Source of the DNA: Selaginella moellendorffii
Taxonomy: Eukaryota; Streptophyta; Lycopodiopsida; Selaginellales; Selaginellaceae
Assembly (NCBI RefSeq): GCF_000143415.4
Contig: NW_003314261.1
Span: forward strand, 5,272,199 to 5,336,198
Reading direction: 5' to 3'
Length of the DNA stretch: 64,000 nt
The position numbers were made by a program, and so were the translations under genes. Positions 1 to 10,803 of this stretch are shown here, piece after piece. Position 1 is the first letter of the stretch. Each line of letters starts with the position of its first letter. The notes under the pieces are model-generated. The model was not told the DNA's origin. It did no database searches and saw nothing but the letters and a program-made list of their open reading frames with translations.

Positions 1-112
1 AGAATTGGAGGAGAAACTGTTGGACAAAAGCACTGTAGAGAAAAAACTCAAAGAGATGGAAGAAATTAGAGAGAATTAGACAAGGGAGGAGAGAATGGAG
101 AGAAATTCCAAC

Positions 113-521
113 CAAGTGGCCCGTGCTTGAATCGGCATTTGCTGCCATAGGGGCATCCCTCTGGCGTTGTGTATCGCCGGCACTCGAAATCCCCGTTTTG
201 CTGCTGGCATTGTTGTTGCTGCTGCTGTTGCTGGACGGTCTGCGCGATCGGCGAAGTTTGCTGCTGCTGCGCGATCGACGATGGCTGCGGCGGGGATTGA
301 TGGTGAATTTGGAAGGAGAGCGAGGAAAGATCCACATCCGAGCGCGCCTTCTTCTGGGCGGGCTCGAAAGAACCCATCCTTCCGTCCCCAGCCTCCCAAT
401 TGGCAAGATAGATGGGCGCAAAAAAAAGACCTAAAAAAACAAAACGGCCACTTCCACTGCCCGGGGACGGGGATTTTCGTTCCCCCTTCCCGGCCACATC
501 GCCGCCGTCCATCTGGACCAC
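113..521 (-). CDS. CCCH zinc-finger protein, first exon (partial)
   Basis: The minus-strand frame encodes a Gln-rich stretch followed by one C-x8-C-x5-C-x3-H finger (C114, C123, C129, H133 counted from the ATG at 521). CCCH fingers of this spacing usually bind RNA, so an RNA-binding role is family knowledge and not shown here. The start is uncertain: the ATG at 521 opens a 48-residue extension of ordinary composition, whereas the in-frame ATG at 377 begins MGSFEPAQKKAR, which looks more like a real N-terminus. A possible donor (CTTG|GTTGG) follows the finger near 113; the frame reaches a stop at 66. The remaining exons lie left of the window. It is divergent from the phosphatase gene at 609, with about 230 bases between the two likely starts. 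Confidence 0.6.
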
Positions 522-608
522 CCAATCGCAACCGCTGGATTAAATGAGTTCACTTTTTTAAAAACCTTTTGTAGGGTTTGGCGCTCTCTCGTTTTAGGGC
601 GAGATGAG

Positions 609-1602
609 ATGAGCTTGGGCGGGGCGGGCGCGCCGGCTGTGATCTCCAGGTCTGTGTGCTGCTGTAACGCCGATCTCTCTGCGCCGCGCCACTCGATGAT
701 CGCGAAGCTCGGGCAGAGGTTTAATGCGGCGGGGATTGGATCGGCTGCCCGCGTGCTGCTGCGCGACCGGAGCTTAATGCTGCCGCATGTTCATGTGCCG
801 GATATCAGCTGGATTGACTGGAGGGCGCTCAAGGAGCGGGGATTTGCCGGTGTGGTGTTTGACAAGGATAATACGCTCACGGCCCCGTATGTGGCGACCG
901 TGTGGCCGACGCTGGGCGAGTCCTTGGAAGAATGTCGGAAGTGCTTTGGGGAGAATGTGGCACTTCTCAGCAACAGCGCAGGTTAAGTGTCGAGCAAAGA
1001 GTTTTGTTTTCTTAAATCTGATTTAGTTTTGTTAAAAAACTTCTTGCAGAGCAGGACTGTACCAGTTTGATCCCGCGGGAGTTGAGGCTGACGCACTAGA
1101 GAAGTCACTTGGAATTTCCGTGATCAGGCACGGTGAGCGTTTGGAAAACAAAACGAGTTTTCTTGGTTCACTTCCTAACGTTATTTTCCCAATGTAGGCT
1201 CTAAGAAACCGGCTGGAAATGCTGATGCTCTCAAGAAGAGATTTGGATGCGATGCGTCACTTCTCGTTATGGTAGGTACTCTTGTCTGTTATCCATTTCT
1301 TGTCCTTAGCTTTCTCTGTCACAGGTAGGAGATCGCCACCTTACCGACGTCGTGTATGGCAACAAGAATGGACTGCTCACGATTTCTACAGAGCCTCTCA
1401 CGCTCAAAGGCGAGCCTTTCATCGTGACCAGAGTGAGTCATACATTCGTCGTGAGTTTAGGCAAATTATGGCTTTGCTACCTTAGGTCCGGAGGTTCGAA
1501 GATGCGATGCTGCGAAGATGGAAGTCCAGCGGATTGAAGCCGCCGCCTCACTCGCTGCACACTACGGAGTTTGACTTCATTAAAGATCCCGGCTGTTGGT
1601 AG
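609..1602 (+). CDS. Phosphatidylglycerophosphate phosphatase, HAD superfamily (YqeG/GEP4 type)
   Basis: Exons 609-981, 1055-1132, 1198-1271, 1325-1432 and 1486-1602 join in frame to 249 aa, all with GT-AG introns of 53-73 bases. HAD motif I is DKDNT (D85, D87), motif II is the LLSNSAG segment that spans the first intron, and motif IV is GDRHLTD (D178, D183). This set is typical of the GEP4/YqeG group, which dephosphorylates phosphatidylglycerophosphate to phosphatidylglycerol in organelle membranes for cardiolipin and thylakoid lipids. The first 30 residues are rich in Ala, Ser and Arg and could be an organellar transit peptide; a second ATG at residue 30 could start a shorter form. The first acceptor was chosen at 1054 because it keeps the NSAGLYQF reading; AG dinucleotides at 1049 and 1051 are alternatives. 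Intact. Confidence 0.9.
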
Positions 1603-1701
1603 AGGTATCATAGGAAAAGCTTTGATCATTCTCCATCACTTTGAAACAGTTTTTCTTACTTTTGAGCTATTTCAGCTAATGTAGCAACACCGCTGCTTTC
1701 A

Positions 1702-1761
1702 AGGGTTTGTTAGTGCAACTTGAAGAAGAGTTTCTATCTTCAAGTTGCACTAACAAACCCT
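1702..1761. repeat. Perfect 24-bp inverted repeat (hairpin)
   Basis: Arms 1702-1725 and 1738-1761 are perfect reverse complements, separated by a 12-base loop (1726-1737). It lies between the phosphatase stop at 1602 and the dioxygenase start at 1935, so it could be in the 3' UTR of the first, in the 5' region of the second, or be an independent small RNA precursor. The pairing does not extend beyond the arms. Confidence 0.85.
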
Positions 1762-1934
1762 GCCACTTGTAGACCAAGAGGGTCCTCCGGTGTCATCCCT
1801 TCTGCGAGGTGGTACCTTGACACCATCGTTCATGTATGGATTCGAAATTCATGCACACTATGCCTGAATGCCACGCGAGTTCCCGGTATAAAAGACGTCC
1901 AGCTCTCTACTTCTCCTTCACTCAACCTCAGTCC

Positions 1935-2870
1935 ATGGCAGCAGCAAGTGTTCACTCCGAGGTATGTGGGAGATGACGCAAGATGATTCCTTCTTAGTAG
2001 AGTTAGTATAGCTTGATTCTCCTTAGCCGAGACTGATCGTTGGCTGCCTGCCTTTTGCATGCTTGGCAGACAGGAGTGGAAGCATGGGAGTACAGTCCGA
2101 GCATGCTAGACGAGGGGGATGATCCGAGGCTTCCACACAGACGCGTTCCAAATTGCCCAGTCCCACTCGCGCACCTCCATGGTACCCGCTTGTTCTGCTC
2201 TCTATCTAGCTAGACTGTTTTTTGCTTAACGTGTAGCTCCAAATGCACTTGCAGAGCTTGGCGTCTTGACTTGGAAGCTCGACCTTGAAGCCACTTCTCT
2301 GCTGGAACAGATTCGAAGTGAACGCGGCTATCTCTACTCGGTGAGTGAGCTTGGAAGGGTGTGTTTAAAGTTGACAGGGAAACTTGCTTGTGGTCCAGGA
2401 GGTGCTCACTCTCTGTCGTGAAAGTACGCAAGATTTCGATGCTAAAGTCCAAGGCTTCTTCAAGGAACACACGCATTCGCAGGAGGAAGTGAGGTTCATC
2501 TTGGATGGGAGTGGTACAGTTTTCTCAATTTCTTTTCCTTCTAGATTCAAATTCTACCTATTTTGTCTGCTTCTTCAGGTTATTGGGATATTCGAGACTT
2601 TGATGGCAAATGGATCCGGTTTGCTGTTGGCAAAGGGGATATGATCGTTCTTCCCGCGGGTATGTCTCACAGGTTCACGCTAGACGCGAAAAACTACATC
2701 AAGGCAAGTCAATCAGAGTCGAGAAAATAAAAAACTCTTACGAATTTTTACGTTCTCTCTGTTTCCAGGCTTTACTACTTTACACCCAATATCCACATAG
2801 AACGCAGCATGACAAAGCGATCGTCCATAAACACAAGAACAATCTTGCGGACAATCCTGCTGCAAGGTAG
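1935..2870 (+). CDS. Acireductone dioxygenase (ARD), methionine salvage
   Basis: Six exons (1935-1961, 2070-2181, 2237-2340, 2399-2513, 2579-2703, 2769-2870) join to 194 aa, the usual ARD length. The metal ligands of the cupin core are visible: H105 and H107 in [10 protein letters not shown]111 and H150 in PAGMSHRF. The enzyme splits acireductone in the methionine salvage pathway, giving the keto-acid precursor of methionine with Fe, or an off-pathway product with Ni; it acts in the cytosol. The N-terminal region carries the family PRLPHRR segment. The first exon codes only nine residues (MAAASVHSE). Intron 5 (2704-2768) uses a GC donor in an otherwise strong AG|GCAAGT context; the other introns are GT-AG. 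The exon-2 donor (G|GTACCC) is weak. It is in tandem with the upstream phosphatase gene and convergent with the ERF gene downstream. Confidence 0.92.
2704..2768 (+). other. GC-AG intron in the ARD gene
   Basis: The exon ends AAG at 2703 and the intron begins GCAAGT; the acceptor is TTCCAG at 2768. Only this junction keeps the reading frame from ...NYIK into ALLLY. Confidence 0.85.
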
Positions 2871-3057
2871 CGTACTCGCTTCTCTTTTTCCTCGCCATTA
2901 TAGCTGGATTCTTCCTCACAGGGACGAGTGAGACTGAGAAAATAGGAGTCAAAAGCGCAATCTCTGTCAATCACGATCTTTGGCCGCTTCCTCTCTCTCT
3001 CTCTGACTACGGATCAGACGACGTCAATCAAAACGCTAGAAGAAAAATGGTATGTCA

Positions 3058-4320
3058 TCAATTCGATCTCGGTCTCTTGTTCTCGGGCTCTTGCTGGTTT
3101 TGACTTTGGACACTTTGGTGAATTTGGTGGTGCTGCTGCTGCGGCTGGAGTGGAAAATTGAGAAGAGCTCGCGCGCCCCTCATCTTAAACGCCGCTCGAT
3201 CGTAGGCCCGAGCAGCCTGCTCGGCGGTATCAAACGTCCCCAGCCAGATCCGCGCGCCCTGCCGCATCGAGTCTCTAATCTCCGCCGCAAACTTTCCCCA
3301 CGGCCTCTGCCTCACCCCGCGGTAGTGCTGCCTTTTGAAAGAAGCCGCCGGCATTGCCGCAGTACCGCGCGTCTCGGACTGTGTCAGCAGCGGTATCGCG
3401 CAATGTGCCGGCTGTGCCGCGTAGTGTACCGTGGGTACCGCGCGGTTGGCAACGCACTGTGGTAGCTGTGCCGCGCGGTGTACTACCGCTACTGCCGGCG
3501 GCATGGGCGTCACGATCTCGGGCTTGACGGCGTCGGCGATCTCGGGCTCTTTCCTTTGCTTGGGCGTGAGCGGCTGCCATCCAGTCCGCGCGGCCTCCTT
3601 GAGCAGCCCGTAGAGAATCATGTCCTCGGAGTCGTTCTCGTTGAAATCCGAGAGGCCGCCGAGCACTGGGCTGGAAGCCATCGCCATGGCCGCGGCGATG
3701 GGGGCCGAGGTGGAGGAGCAAGAGGAAGTAGAAGGGGGCGGCGTGCTACACACTCTCTTGGAGATCCCCCAGGGGCTGTGGATGCTGCTGCTGGGATTGG
3801 AGGCAGCGGCGAAGGAGAGATCGAGCGGGAGGAGCGCAGGCCGCTTCTTCTTCCCGGGGAGGATATTGGTGGAATCGCTGGAAGAATCCGGGGAGAGGAC
3901 CGCCGAGGATGGAGAAGAGGAAGGCGAGGAGGAAGAAATGTGTGTCATCAGCCGAAGAGCGCTCTTGTTGCCGCTGGCGGCCTCCTGGCTAAAGACGCCC
4001 CCAATCGCCTCGCGGAATCGATCCGAGCCGACACGATCGCGGAGCTTCTGCGCGATCCGGATGCTCTTCCTGCCCGAATTGCTGGAGATCCCGCCCGATC
4101 TGGCCGACCCAATGGGGGAATCCGTGAGCTGGGATGTGGGCGATGGCTGGATGTGCGAATCCTCGGCCTGATCGGCCTCGCCCAGCACCAGAGACGATGA
4201 CACGAAGCTGTCCACTTCCAGGAGCGTCTTCTCGTCCTGATCCTCGCAATCGATCGCTACCTCCTCCGAGTAGAAACAGAGCGACGGGCTTCCAAAAGGA
4301 ACTAGCTCTTCCTCGTCCAT
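3058..4320 (-). CDS. AP2/ERF-domain transcription factor (ERF subfamily)
   Basis: A single uninterrupted 420-aa frame. The AP2 domain occupies about residues 332-390, with [30 protein letters not shown] and a [12 protein letters not shown] segment. Ala14 and Asp19 of the domain are the ERF-type residues that favour GCC-box DNA. The N-terminal 330 residues are low complexity, with an acidic start (MDEEEL), Ser-rich runs, and repeated Ala/Val/Gln/Pro stretches. The C-terminus is Gln/His-rich and ends in a basic KRPRSN that may aid nuclear import. Single AP2 domains without introns are normal for ERFs. The domain is intact. The upstream 4.3-4.6 kb region would hold its promoter. Clade within the ERF family cannot be assigned by eye. 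Confidence 0.93.
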   Translation of the reverse strand: MDEEELVPFGSPSLCFYSEEVAIDCEDQDEKTLLEVDSFVSSSLVLGEADQAEDSHIQPSPTSQLTDSPIGSARSGGISSNSGRKSIRIAQKLRDRVGSDRFREAIGGVFSQEAASGNKSALRLMTHISSSSPSSSPSSAVLSPDSSSDSTNILPGKKKRPALLPLDLSFAAASNPSSSIHSPWGISKRVCSTPPPSTSSCSSTSAPIAAAMAMASSPVLGGLSDFNENDSEDMILYGLLKEAARTGWQPLTPKQRKEPEIADAVKPEIVTPMPPAVAVVHRAAQLPQCVANRAVPTVHYAAQPAHCAIPLLTQSETRGTAAMPAASFKRQHYRGVRQRPWGKFAAEIRDSMRQGARIWLGTFDTAEQAARAYDRAAFKMRGARALLNFPLQPQQQHHQIHQSVQSQNQQEPENKRPRSN

Positions 4321-5566
4321 GGAGTGGATCTCCTTTTCCTCTTGCAGCTAGCAGTCAAGCCCCACTATCAAATTCTATCTTCGCGTTGACACATTCGCTG
4401 CCGATTTCTCCAATTTCACTCTGGTCCTTCCTTCCACGCGACGGATCGATCGCACAAAGAGAAGAGAAGAAAATGGAAGAAGGAAGGGGAAGATGCAAAG
4501 CAAGTGGACTCAAAGCCTGGGCAATGACCTCTTCTTTTTCCTCTCCACGGCCATCATCGCGTGACGTGTCCTCATCCCGGGGCCGATGCCGGGCATATTC
4601 GCCACGCACACTCTCTCAGAAGCGCTGCCAGAAGCTGCCGCGAAGCTCGGGATGCTTCCACAGAACCTTCCTCGGCCCGGGAGCATATGCTTGCTTTGCT
4701 CACGCGACGTAGAAGAATATGCTCTGGTAGAGGAGGAAATTTCAAAGGTCGTGTGTGTGGGCTCAATGCGAGACCTTTTACCATCTGCTAGCTTTTGTTT
4801 CGCAAGGCCACCATTTCCAGCGAAATTTCCTGTTTATCGAAACGTGCCAGGGTCCGTGGGGTCGATTTGGGTGGATGCTTCCTTGTCTTGCACGTGATTC
4901 CACGAAACATCACTCCAAAAACCATTGTCACGATTTGGTCCATCGATTGATCGATCTCGGCCAAAAAGCCTACGAGCTAAAGCTCCTACAGCAACAAAAA
5001 GACATGATTTTCCCAATGGCATCCGCCAAAACAACAGTGATCATGGAGAAATCCACTACAAACTCAAGGGACATTGGGTTGGAGTTCCAATATCAAAGCA
5101 AAGTAAAGCTCCAAACTTTAGACACTTACCAACAGATTTGTTTTAATATTTCTTGGCCCGATCGAAACGGCAGGTCGCTTTTATGTTTCCTTGTCTTCTT
5201 TTTTTTTTTTGTTCTTTCATTTTTGGCAGAACGAGCTCCCTGCCACGTACAGTCTCCGCCGTGTCGTCTCGGCTTGCTCTTCACACAATCTGCCGTTTCT
5301 GGAGCCGATCAGCTGATGATACGTTTCGTTGCGTGTTTGTGATTTATCCCAGGTTTTCATAGTGCAAAAGCAAACTTGCGCACTGTTTCCTGGAAGTGAC
5401 AAAGTAGGAAAAGTCCACCTTTCACATTGGTGGACTCCAATGTAAATCGCTTTACTTATGACTTCCACTCGCGAGTGGTCATTGATCCTCGCTTCAAGTT
5501 TAGGTTTCGTGTGTTATTCTGGGAGACGAATGGAACTGTACCTTCTCAAGGACACAAATTAACAAT
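4321..5566. other. Intergenic region; outer edge of the inverted duplication
   Basis: No gene is convincing here; frames of up to 195 codons are not supported by any domain. The left part is probably the ERF promoter. From about 4955 to 5150 the sequence is again present, inverted and somewhat diverged, at about 20145-20330. This marks the outer edge of the MATE duplication. Between about 5150 and 5440 this copy carries material not seen in the other copy. Confidence 0.6.
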
Positions 5567-5639
5567 TGCGCTAGACAGGGGTCGAACCTGTGACATTCTG
5601 CTCCGGAAACAGACGCTCTATCGACTGAGCTACAAGCGC
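5567..5639 (-). tRNA. tRNA-Arg (anticodon CCG)
   Basis: Read on the minus strand, 73 bases fold as a tRNA. The D-arm is GCTCAGTCGATAGAGC. The anticodon stem TCTGT/GCAGA encloses loop TTCCGGA, giving anticodon CCG. The T-arm is ACAGG-TTCGACC-CCTGT. The acceptor stem GCGCTTG/CTAGCGC has one T-T mismatch at pair 6, and the discriminator base is A. A box (TAGCTCAGTCGATAGAG) and B box (GGTTCGACC) are both present. No intron and no encoded CCA. It lies between the duplicated upstream block and the MATE gene; only its 5' end survives in the inverted copy near 20 kb. The acceptor mismatch leaves slight doubt about function. Confidence 0.88.
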
Positions 5640-5718
5640 TTTCCTTACAGTTTTATTTTATATTGGAATATGCGGCATCGAATCAATTTATTGACCCGGG
5701 AATTAGGATTCTTGAGGA

Positions 5719-7474
5719 ATGGTGGATCTGAGGCGATGGCGCCTCGAGGCGCTGCAGCAAATGCGGCTTGCGCTGCCGATGATGGGTGTTAATCTCATGC
5801 AGTTCGCCATCCAGATCACGTCCGTGATGCTCGTCGGCCATCTCGGCGAGCTCCAGCTCTCGAGCGCCTCCATCGCGACATCGCTGTGCACGGTCACCGG
5901 CTACAGTCTCTTGGTGAGTCCCTGACGCAAGATTTCGAGGCAGAATTGAGCAGTGAAGCATCCGGATCGTGGTCTCTTTGTAGCAAGGCCTTGCCACCGG
6001 CCTTGAGACCCTGTGCGGCCAGGCGTTTGGAGCCAAGCAATACCACAAGGTCGGCCTCTACTTGTATCGAGCAGTGCTGGTTCTTCTCGCCGTCGCGATT
6101 CCAGTGGCAGTGCTATGGCTCAACATGGAACGTTTCCTCCTCGTCCTCCATCAGGCTCCAGACATATCGTCCAGCGCTGGAATCTACGCGCGATGGCTCG
6201 TCCCGGGGCTCTTCGCATTTGGCTTCCTCCAGCCACTCATCAAGTTTCTCCAAGCGCAGAGCTTCGTGCTTCCGATGTTCTTGTGCTCGTCGGTGACTTT
6301 GGTGGTCCACGTTTCGATCTGCTGGGTGTTCATATACAAGGTTGGTATGGGAAACGCTGGAGCAGCACTGGCGACGAGTGTTTCCAACTGGATCAACGTC
6401 TTCTTCCTCGCCGGAGTGGCGCTGCTCACTCCCCGGTGTCGCAAGTGTTTGCCAGAGTTATCCATGGAGGTTTTCGAGCATGTTTTCGAATTTTTGAAGT
6501 TGGCAGTGCCTTCTACGCTCATGTTCTGGTAAGTATTTTCTTGTTTCTTTTATTCGTTTAACTCTGCATTGTTCCCAGCTTGGAGTGGTGGTCGTTTGAG
6601 TCCCTCGTTTTGCTCTCAGGCGTTCTTCCCAATCCCAAGCTTGAGACGTCTGTGTTCTCCATCATGTCAGTAAAAAACTTTTCCTTCCTGTTAGCTCACT
6701 TTTCTTTTCCAGGCTAAACATCATCAACTTCTGCTACATGGTTCCTTATGGTATCAGTGCAGCAGCAAGGTATTCAGCGATTTGCTCAGTTACTCTCTTT
6801 GGCAAACTTTCGATCTCTGCAGTACTCGCATTTCCAACGAGCTCGGTGCCGGGCATCCATTTGAAGCTCGGCTCTCGCAGGGCGTTTCTTTCGGCCTGGC
6901 TGCCATTGACGCAGTGTTTGTGTCAACCCTCTTGTTTTGCCTCCGTGACGTTCTTGGCCGGGCTTTCAGCAATGAGGCAGAAGTGGTCGGCCATGTTTCG
7001 CGAATGATTCCAATTCTTGCTGCAATGACCGTCATGGATGCATTTGCCGGAGTTGTATCGGGTAACTCGAACTTTTTTTTTGTTTTGTTTTATGTTTCTA
7101 GCTAAACAATTGTTTTGCAAGGTTCTGCTAGAGGGTGTGGTTGGCAGATGCTTGCAACAATTGCAAACTTGGGAGCCTTTTACGTTGTTGGTTTGCCTGT
7201 AGGATGTATCCTAGCATTTGTCGTTGGTCTCGGTGGGAAGGTAACTCAATCTTTGGCCTTGGGACTGATGCCTGTTGCATTACACAGGGACTTTTGATTG
7301 GAGTTCTCTCGGGAGTGTCAACGCAAGCTGCAGTTCTGTCTGTAATAGCCCTCTCCACAAACTGGGCAAAGCAGGTGGACACTCTCACGAGTGGTTTGCT
7401 TACCAAATGTGATTATACAGGCACAAGCAGCGATGATTCGTGTGGACTCCGAGACAATCCCACTCCTTTGCTAA
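5719..7474 (+). CDS. MATE efflux transporter, intact copy
   Basis: Eight exons (5719-5913, 5984-6528, 6579-6665, 6713-6769, 6823-7061, 7122-7240, 7288-7374, 7421-7474) join in phase to 460 aa. Family landmarks occur in order: [16 protein letters not shown] in helix 1-2, [41 protein letters not shown], and GCGWQ near the C-terminal bundle. MATE proteins are about 12-helix antiporters that export organic cations, alkaloids, flavonoids or citrate from cytosol to vacuole or outside; substrate is not predictable here. The short N-terminus ([14 protein letters not shown]) is acceptable for the family. The start ATG lies inside a 13-base stretch that is absent from the inverted copy at 18-20 kb. All introns are 46-70 bases with GT-AG ends. 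Downstream, tail to tail, is a fragment of the PL gene. Confidence 0.9.
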
Positions 7475-7737
7475 GTTTCTAGCTTTGTCTTTTGGCCATT
7501 TTGAAAAGTCGTCTTTGATAGCTTTGCCTTTGAGTTTGTCGCTTTGGCGCTGGGACTGTCGCTGCTGCCAGCTCTTCCACCACTGCCGCCAGCTCTTCCG
7601 CCTCCTCCCTGGCTGCCGCTGTGTCCAGCTTCTGCATTCCTTGCCATGATCTGCGCACAAACTATAAGTGCATCACGAGCAGGGATGAACTTGGAAAAAA
7701 TCTCAAGTCTCTTGACATGGATCCCACCATCCATTCT
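7471..7737 (-). pseudogene. PL gene fragment (3' part only)
   Basis: The minus-strand frame matches the end of the PL2 protein at 16.9-18.1 kb: IHVKRL, a SKFIPARDAL segment, KxNAE, then a Gly/Arg-rich tail ending in KAKLSK. Everything upstream of IHVKRL, meaning the whole trypsin-like part, is missing and is replaced near 7737 by synaptotagmin-derived sequence of opposite orientation. The Gly-rich tail is much shorter than in PL1 and PL2. The fragment lies tail to tail with MATE copy 1, just as PL2 lies tail to tail with MATE copy 2, so it belongs to the same duplicated unit. Confidence 0.7.
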
Positions 7738-8930
7738 TGTTGCAGTCAAGGCGTTTGGCGTCAAAGCGACTGTCCAGGTTAGTAGTTTCGCCTTTTTCTC
7801 TCTCTCTCTTGAGCTTTCGTTCTTTCTTTACGACTTGCATTGCAAGCATTCGTCACCGCACGCGTTACATTTTGACATGACACTCCTGCGTAGCTTTTGC
7901 GTTTGTCCAGGTTTGCAACAAAGGATCTTTACCTTTTTACGGACTCTTGTCAGGGCGACAGGCCTCAAGAAGAAAGAGCTCATGGGGAAGTCTGCCCATA
8001 CTTGAGGCTGGTCCTCGGTGAAGGACCGTTTGCCAATCCAGAATGGAACGAAACCTTTCATGTTCTGGATCCAGAATGTCTTACGAGGTACGTGGTTCTA
8101 CTACAAGCATTTCAACGAACTTAAATGGGCTTCCACGCGGACCCATGCTTATGCAAGATCATGGTGTCTCTAATGGAAAAGGTTTGTTTCTTTTTCTTTT
8201 CTCCCATTCATGTGGATTTTGGTTTGAAACTTCTCGGTGGCGACTTAATGGCAATTCCATGGCTTATGGATCTTTGTACTGACAAAGCTGACTTCGCAGG
8301 ACCTGATCAAGGATTACTTGTGGCCCAGAACAATGGAACCAACGTCCTAGACGATCCGAGGTAAGACTTAACTCCTGGAAGTCATTCGTATACTCATGAA
8401 TGCCTTTCAGCCACCTGTTGGAATGCTGGAAGTGAAGGCTGTCAGGGCGACTGGCCTCAGGGAAAAAGACTGACTCATATGCAAGGCTGGCCCGTGTTTG
8501 CCAAGAAGAAAACGACCGTGAAAATGAACAAGAAGAAGACAAGGTTCTATCTATAAGCACAATAGCAACCTTAAATTGGCTTGAAGACAATTGAAGCCTC
8601 GTGACTCACACAGCGTCGAAAAAGCTCCCGAAGGACGTGGTTTGCCTGTCCATGGTGTCGAAGACTTGGAAAGCAAGCATCACAAGAAACCGTACGTGAG
8701 GCTCGCATTTAGCAAAGGAAACCAAGGTAAGTAGTGTCCCGTTGATTTGGTGTTTTATCCTTCTCTGGTTTGTTCGCGCGTTTCAGGCTATAAAGAAGAT
8801 CCTGGAGTTCCAGTACCTTGTAGCGGAGCACCAGTGGGCGAGTGGAAAGCAATGGGAAATGGATACCACCTGCTTGTCTATATGCTGTTTTGATAGTGTT
8901 GCGGAGCCCAACTTGAAGCATGAGACTGAT
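7738..8930 (+). pseudogene. Synaptotagmin (SMP-C2 type) pseudogene, mosaic fragments
   Basis: Exon-like pieces match the plant SYT layout. VAVKAFGVKATVQ with a GT donor is the lipid-binding SMP region. A C2-like piece (ATGLKKKELMGKS, NPEWNETFHVLDPE) is broken by a frameshift just after MGKS. VSLMEK with VDFGLKLLGGDLMAIP is the SMP end. DYLWPRT is also present, as is a piece of the second C2 domain (ESKHHKKPYVRLAFSKGN). Frameshifts, stops and missing exons rule out a functional protein. Intact members tether ER to plasma membrane. Pieces recur inverted at 8.93-9.72 kb and at 14.95-16.74 kb. Confidence 0.75.
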
Positions 8931-9720
8931 GTTCATTTTCATGGTCGTTTTCTTCTTGACAAACGGTCCTTCACGAATGACCAGCCTCGCGTATGGGTCA
9001 GACTTCCCCACGAGGTCCTCCTTCCCGTCGCTTTGACAACCTTGACTTCCTGCATTTCAACAGCCCTCTGAGAGGAGTATATGTATGACTTTTGTCTGTC
9101 TTCCAGTAGTCTATGACGTTAATTTCCGGGCCACAAGTACATTTCTTATTCCTTGATCAGGTGAGCTGTGTCAGTCAGTGCAAAGGTGAAAGTTGTTCCA
9201 TGTAAAACCTGGACAAACGCACAAGGCATTAAGTCGCCACCGGGAAGTCTCAAACCAAAATCTAAAGCAAACCTTTTCCATTAAAGAGACTATGATCTAG
9301 AATGCGCCAACAACGGGCTCCAACGACGCGTGTGGTGGCAAATACTTGCAAGTCTACAACCTGAAGAAAAAACTAAAAAACCAGACGCTCGACGAGGAGA
9401 AAGAAAAAGCGCTGTAACTACCAACCTGGACAGTCGCTCTGAGACCAAACGCCTTGATAGCAGCAAGAATATTTCTGGATAATCATCTCCTTTGATGCCT
9501 GCGAGAAGAAGTTGTATACAAGAACAAAGAAAAAACGTTACCTACAAACGTCGGCGACAGCGCGCAATGTCAAGGCCTCGAACTGTAGCGAATGATCACG
9601 AATGATTTCCAAGTCAGCCACTCCACCTGGCATAGGAAAATGCGACCCAAGAATCGCAGAAAGCCCAGAGAGGAATCTCGCGAGCCAAGCGATCAGCGAT
9701 GAGAAAATCTAGCTGGAGTT
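8931..9720 (-). pseudogene. Synaptotagmin pseudogene fragments, opposite orientation
   Basis: On the minus strand a C2 piece reads MGKSDPYARLVIREGPF followed by VKKKTTMKMN (about 8930-9060), with a frame break just upstream. A second piece near 9425-9470 is again the SMP segment (AIKAFGLRATVQ). Spacing and non-coding parts follow the fragment at 16.06-16.74 kb in the same orientation, including the stretch next to the head-to-head PL gene. The turn in orientation near 8930 makes this block and the previous one an inverted pair. No open gene remains. Confidence 0.65.
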
Positions 9721-9733
9721 AACCCTAATCATA

Positions 9734-10803
9734 ATGGCTTCGAGCGGTGAGATAGCGAGGCGCTATGGAAGATTTGAGGCGGATGCCGATTTTCGTGATG
9801 CTCGAGCAGCGCTAGGGCGGCTGTTCATCCAGAATGGCTCGCTCTCTTCTGTTACAACCATCGCTACCGTGGTTATGGTAGCACCAAGGTGAAAGATTCG
9901 TGTTTTGGTGTTGGAAGTTTCTCCTTTCTCGCTCTCGCTTCACGGTGTTGTGTCACTTGCTCCGCTCGAAGGCTACGACCTCCGTCGCTTGCAATGGCTG
10001 GTTCACTATCCCACTCAAAGGGAGATAAGGGAGGCGAGTTTCATCGACGTGGACCGTGCGTGCGAGGTAGCAATGCTCGAGATCGAGAAGAACTACACGG
10101 AGTTTCCGCTGGAGATACCCTTTCTACGGAGTAGCGGGGAGCTCTTACGCCTGGGGTCTCGTGTCCATTTCCTGGGCTATGTTGAGGGGGTGGACAGGGA
10201 GTATGATGCATGCAGAGGAGGAGGCTCGAAGAAGGCGGAGACTGAAAAGATCCCGGCTTTCCATGATGTTCTCACGGTGGGAACTACACTCCCAGGAGGG
10301 TTTTGTGTAGGTAAGAGTAGTTTGGGCTGTCATTGATAGTTCCTATCATTAACAGTTTCTTTCTAGCTTCTTATTGTGGAGACAATCGCGGAGGCGTCAT
10401 TTTCACCATCGATCCCCTCATGAAGCCCACGCTCCAGCTGATTGGGTTTCATATCAACAACATTGGGATGTTATGTAAATTCATCCCCGAGCGCCTTGCG
10501 TTCAATGGAGGAGGAGGTGGTGGCAGCGGTGGAAGAGGAGGTGGTGGCGGCGGCGACCGCGGACGCGGTGGCCATAGGGGAGGCAAAGGTAGAGCCGTGC
10601 CGCTGCCGCGAGCGCTGCCGCGCGGAGGTGGTGGCACCGGTGGCAGCGGACGGGGTGGCCGTAGGGGTAGAGCTGTGCCGCTGCCGCAAGCGCTTCCGCG
10701 TGGAGGTGGTGGCAGCGGAGGTGGAGACCAAGGAAGCGGCAGTGGCACCGGCAGTGGCACCCGAGGAGGCAACAAAGCCAAAGGCAAAGAAAAAGTGGTG
10801 TGA
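9734..10803 (+). pseudogene. PL1: trypsin-fold-like protein with Gly-rich tail, probably broken at intron 1
   Basis: By comparison with PL2, exon 1 is 9734-9889 (MASSGEIARRYG to VVMVAPR). Exon 2 starts near 9943 (HGVVSLAPLEGYD) and ends at 10310. Exon 3 is 10367-10803. At the place where PL2 has CAG|CCACGG, PL1 reads CTTCACGG, so the AG acceptor appears deleted. The nearest upstream AG puts exon 2 out of frame, and reading through gives a stop. The protein pattern follows a Deg/trypsin core, but the His position is Pro (LAPLEG), the Asp position is Glu (ACEVAMLEI) and the Ser position is Arg (GDNRGGVIF). The tail from about 10507 is Gly/Arg/Ser-rich and ends KEKVV. It is head to head with synaptotagmin fragments. 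It could still be expressed if an unusual splice site is used. Confidence 0.6.

Noticed and set aside
4134-4712. 192-codon plus-strand frame upstream of the ERF gene
   Set aside because: Overlaps the ERF coding region antisense and has no domain.
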